A stretch of DNA of 64,000 nt from NCBI RefSeq assembly GCF_011045035.1, contig NZ_JAALAA010000010.1:1-64000 (forward strand). The letters run 5' to 3'. This document shows, piece by piece, positions 63,986 to 64,000 of the stretch; the stretch's first letter is position 1, and each line of letters opens with the position of its first letter. Both the position numbers and the translations under genes were made by a program. Origin of the DNA: Nocardioides turkmenicus. GTDB taxonomy: Bacteria > Actinomycetota > Actinomycetes > Propionibacteriales > Nocardioidaceae. The notes beneath the pieces are model-generated. The model was not told the DNA's origin. It did no database searches and worked only from the letters and a program-made list of their open reading frames with translations.

Positions 63986-64000
63986 GAACTACCTCATCTA

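Overview
The window is high-GC DNA (frequent GTG and TTG starts, many ATGA/GTGA overlaps, strong third-position GC) from an actinobacterium, most likely a member of the Nocardioidaceae. This rests on marker genes and gene order typical of Actinobacteria: DUF3159 / OB-fold / DUF3710 / dut / DUF3093, then DUF4235 / DUF4193 / inositol monophosphatase / ferrochelatase, then helY / lipid kinase / tatC / tatA. No rRNA, tRNA, CRISPR array or intact insertion sequence was seen. There is no gene-free stretch longer than about 300 bases. The widest gaps are upstream of acnA (11424-11717), upstream of the DUF4193 gene (56632-56896) and between the lipid kinase and tatC (62669-62846, filled by a small MITE-like element).

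Layout. 0-8.7 kb: a secreted protein, a PucR regulator divergent from a two-subunit molybdenum hydroxylase, a thiamine-binding-like protein, a two-gene operon of unknown function, a secreted nuclease-like protein and an APH-family kinase. 8.7-20.3 kb: aconitase, two small membrane-associated proteins, arylamine N-acetyltransferase, a MocR regulator divergent from an EamA exporter, a TRAM-domain RNA methyltransferase, and a KimA-like K+ permease divergent from two TrkA-type regulators. 20.3-23.9 kb: a heterodimeric ABC transporter whose first gene carries a 57-bp-arm palindromic repeat in its 3' coding end.

24-51 kb is the notable part and reads as a zinc-starvation island. It holds a Zur (FurB) gene, four to five Zur-box-like palindromes, and seven paralogous ribosomal proteins of the zinc-independent type (L33, L36, S18, L32, L31, S14, L28). 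It also has a CobW-like protein resembling the mycobacterial hibernation factor Mrf, a FecCD-type ABC importer with two beta-propeller/peptidase proteins, and an oligopeptide/nickel-type ABC importer. At its centre is a complete azol(in)e-RiPP (TOMM) operon: a 32-residue precursor, a 15-bp perfect hairpin, an E1-like partner, an S15/CocE hydrolase, a YcaO cyclodehydratase, a SagB-type dehydrogenase and a CydDC-like ABC exporter pair. A Zur box lies in the 113 bp between the precursor and the divergent peptidase/FecCD operon. A second, with perfect 6-bp arms, lies upstream of the Opp/Nik-type importer. The most economical hypothesis is a ribosomally made, azole-containing zinc metallophore that is produced and exported under zinc starvation and recovered by one or both importers. 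This is inference from context; the product and its metal are unproven.

51-64 kb is mostly conserved actinobacterial housekeeping (PepSY membrane protein, DUF3159, OB-fold, DUF3710, dUTPase, DUF3093, DUF4235, DUF4193, inositol monophosphatase, ferrochelatase, HelY helicase, lipid kinase, TatC, TatA). Two non-coding repeats interrupt it: a 21-bp-arm inverted repeat at 56262-56327 and the MITE-like element at 62678-62843.
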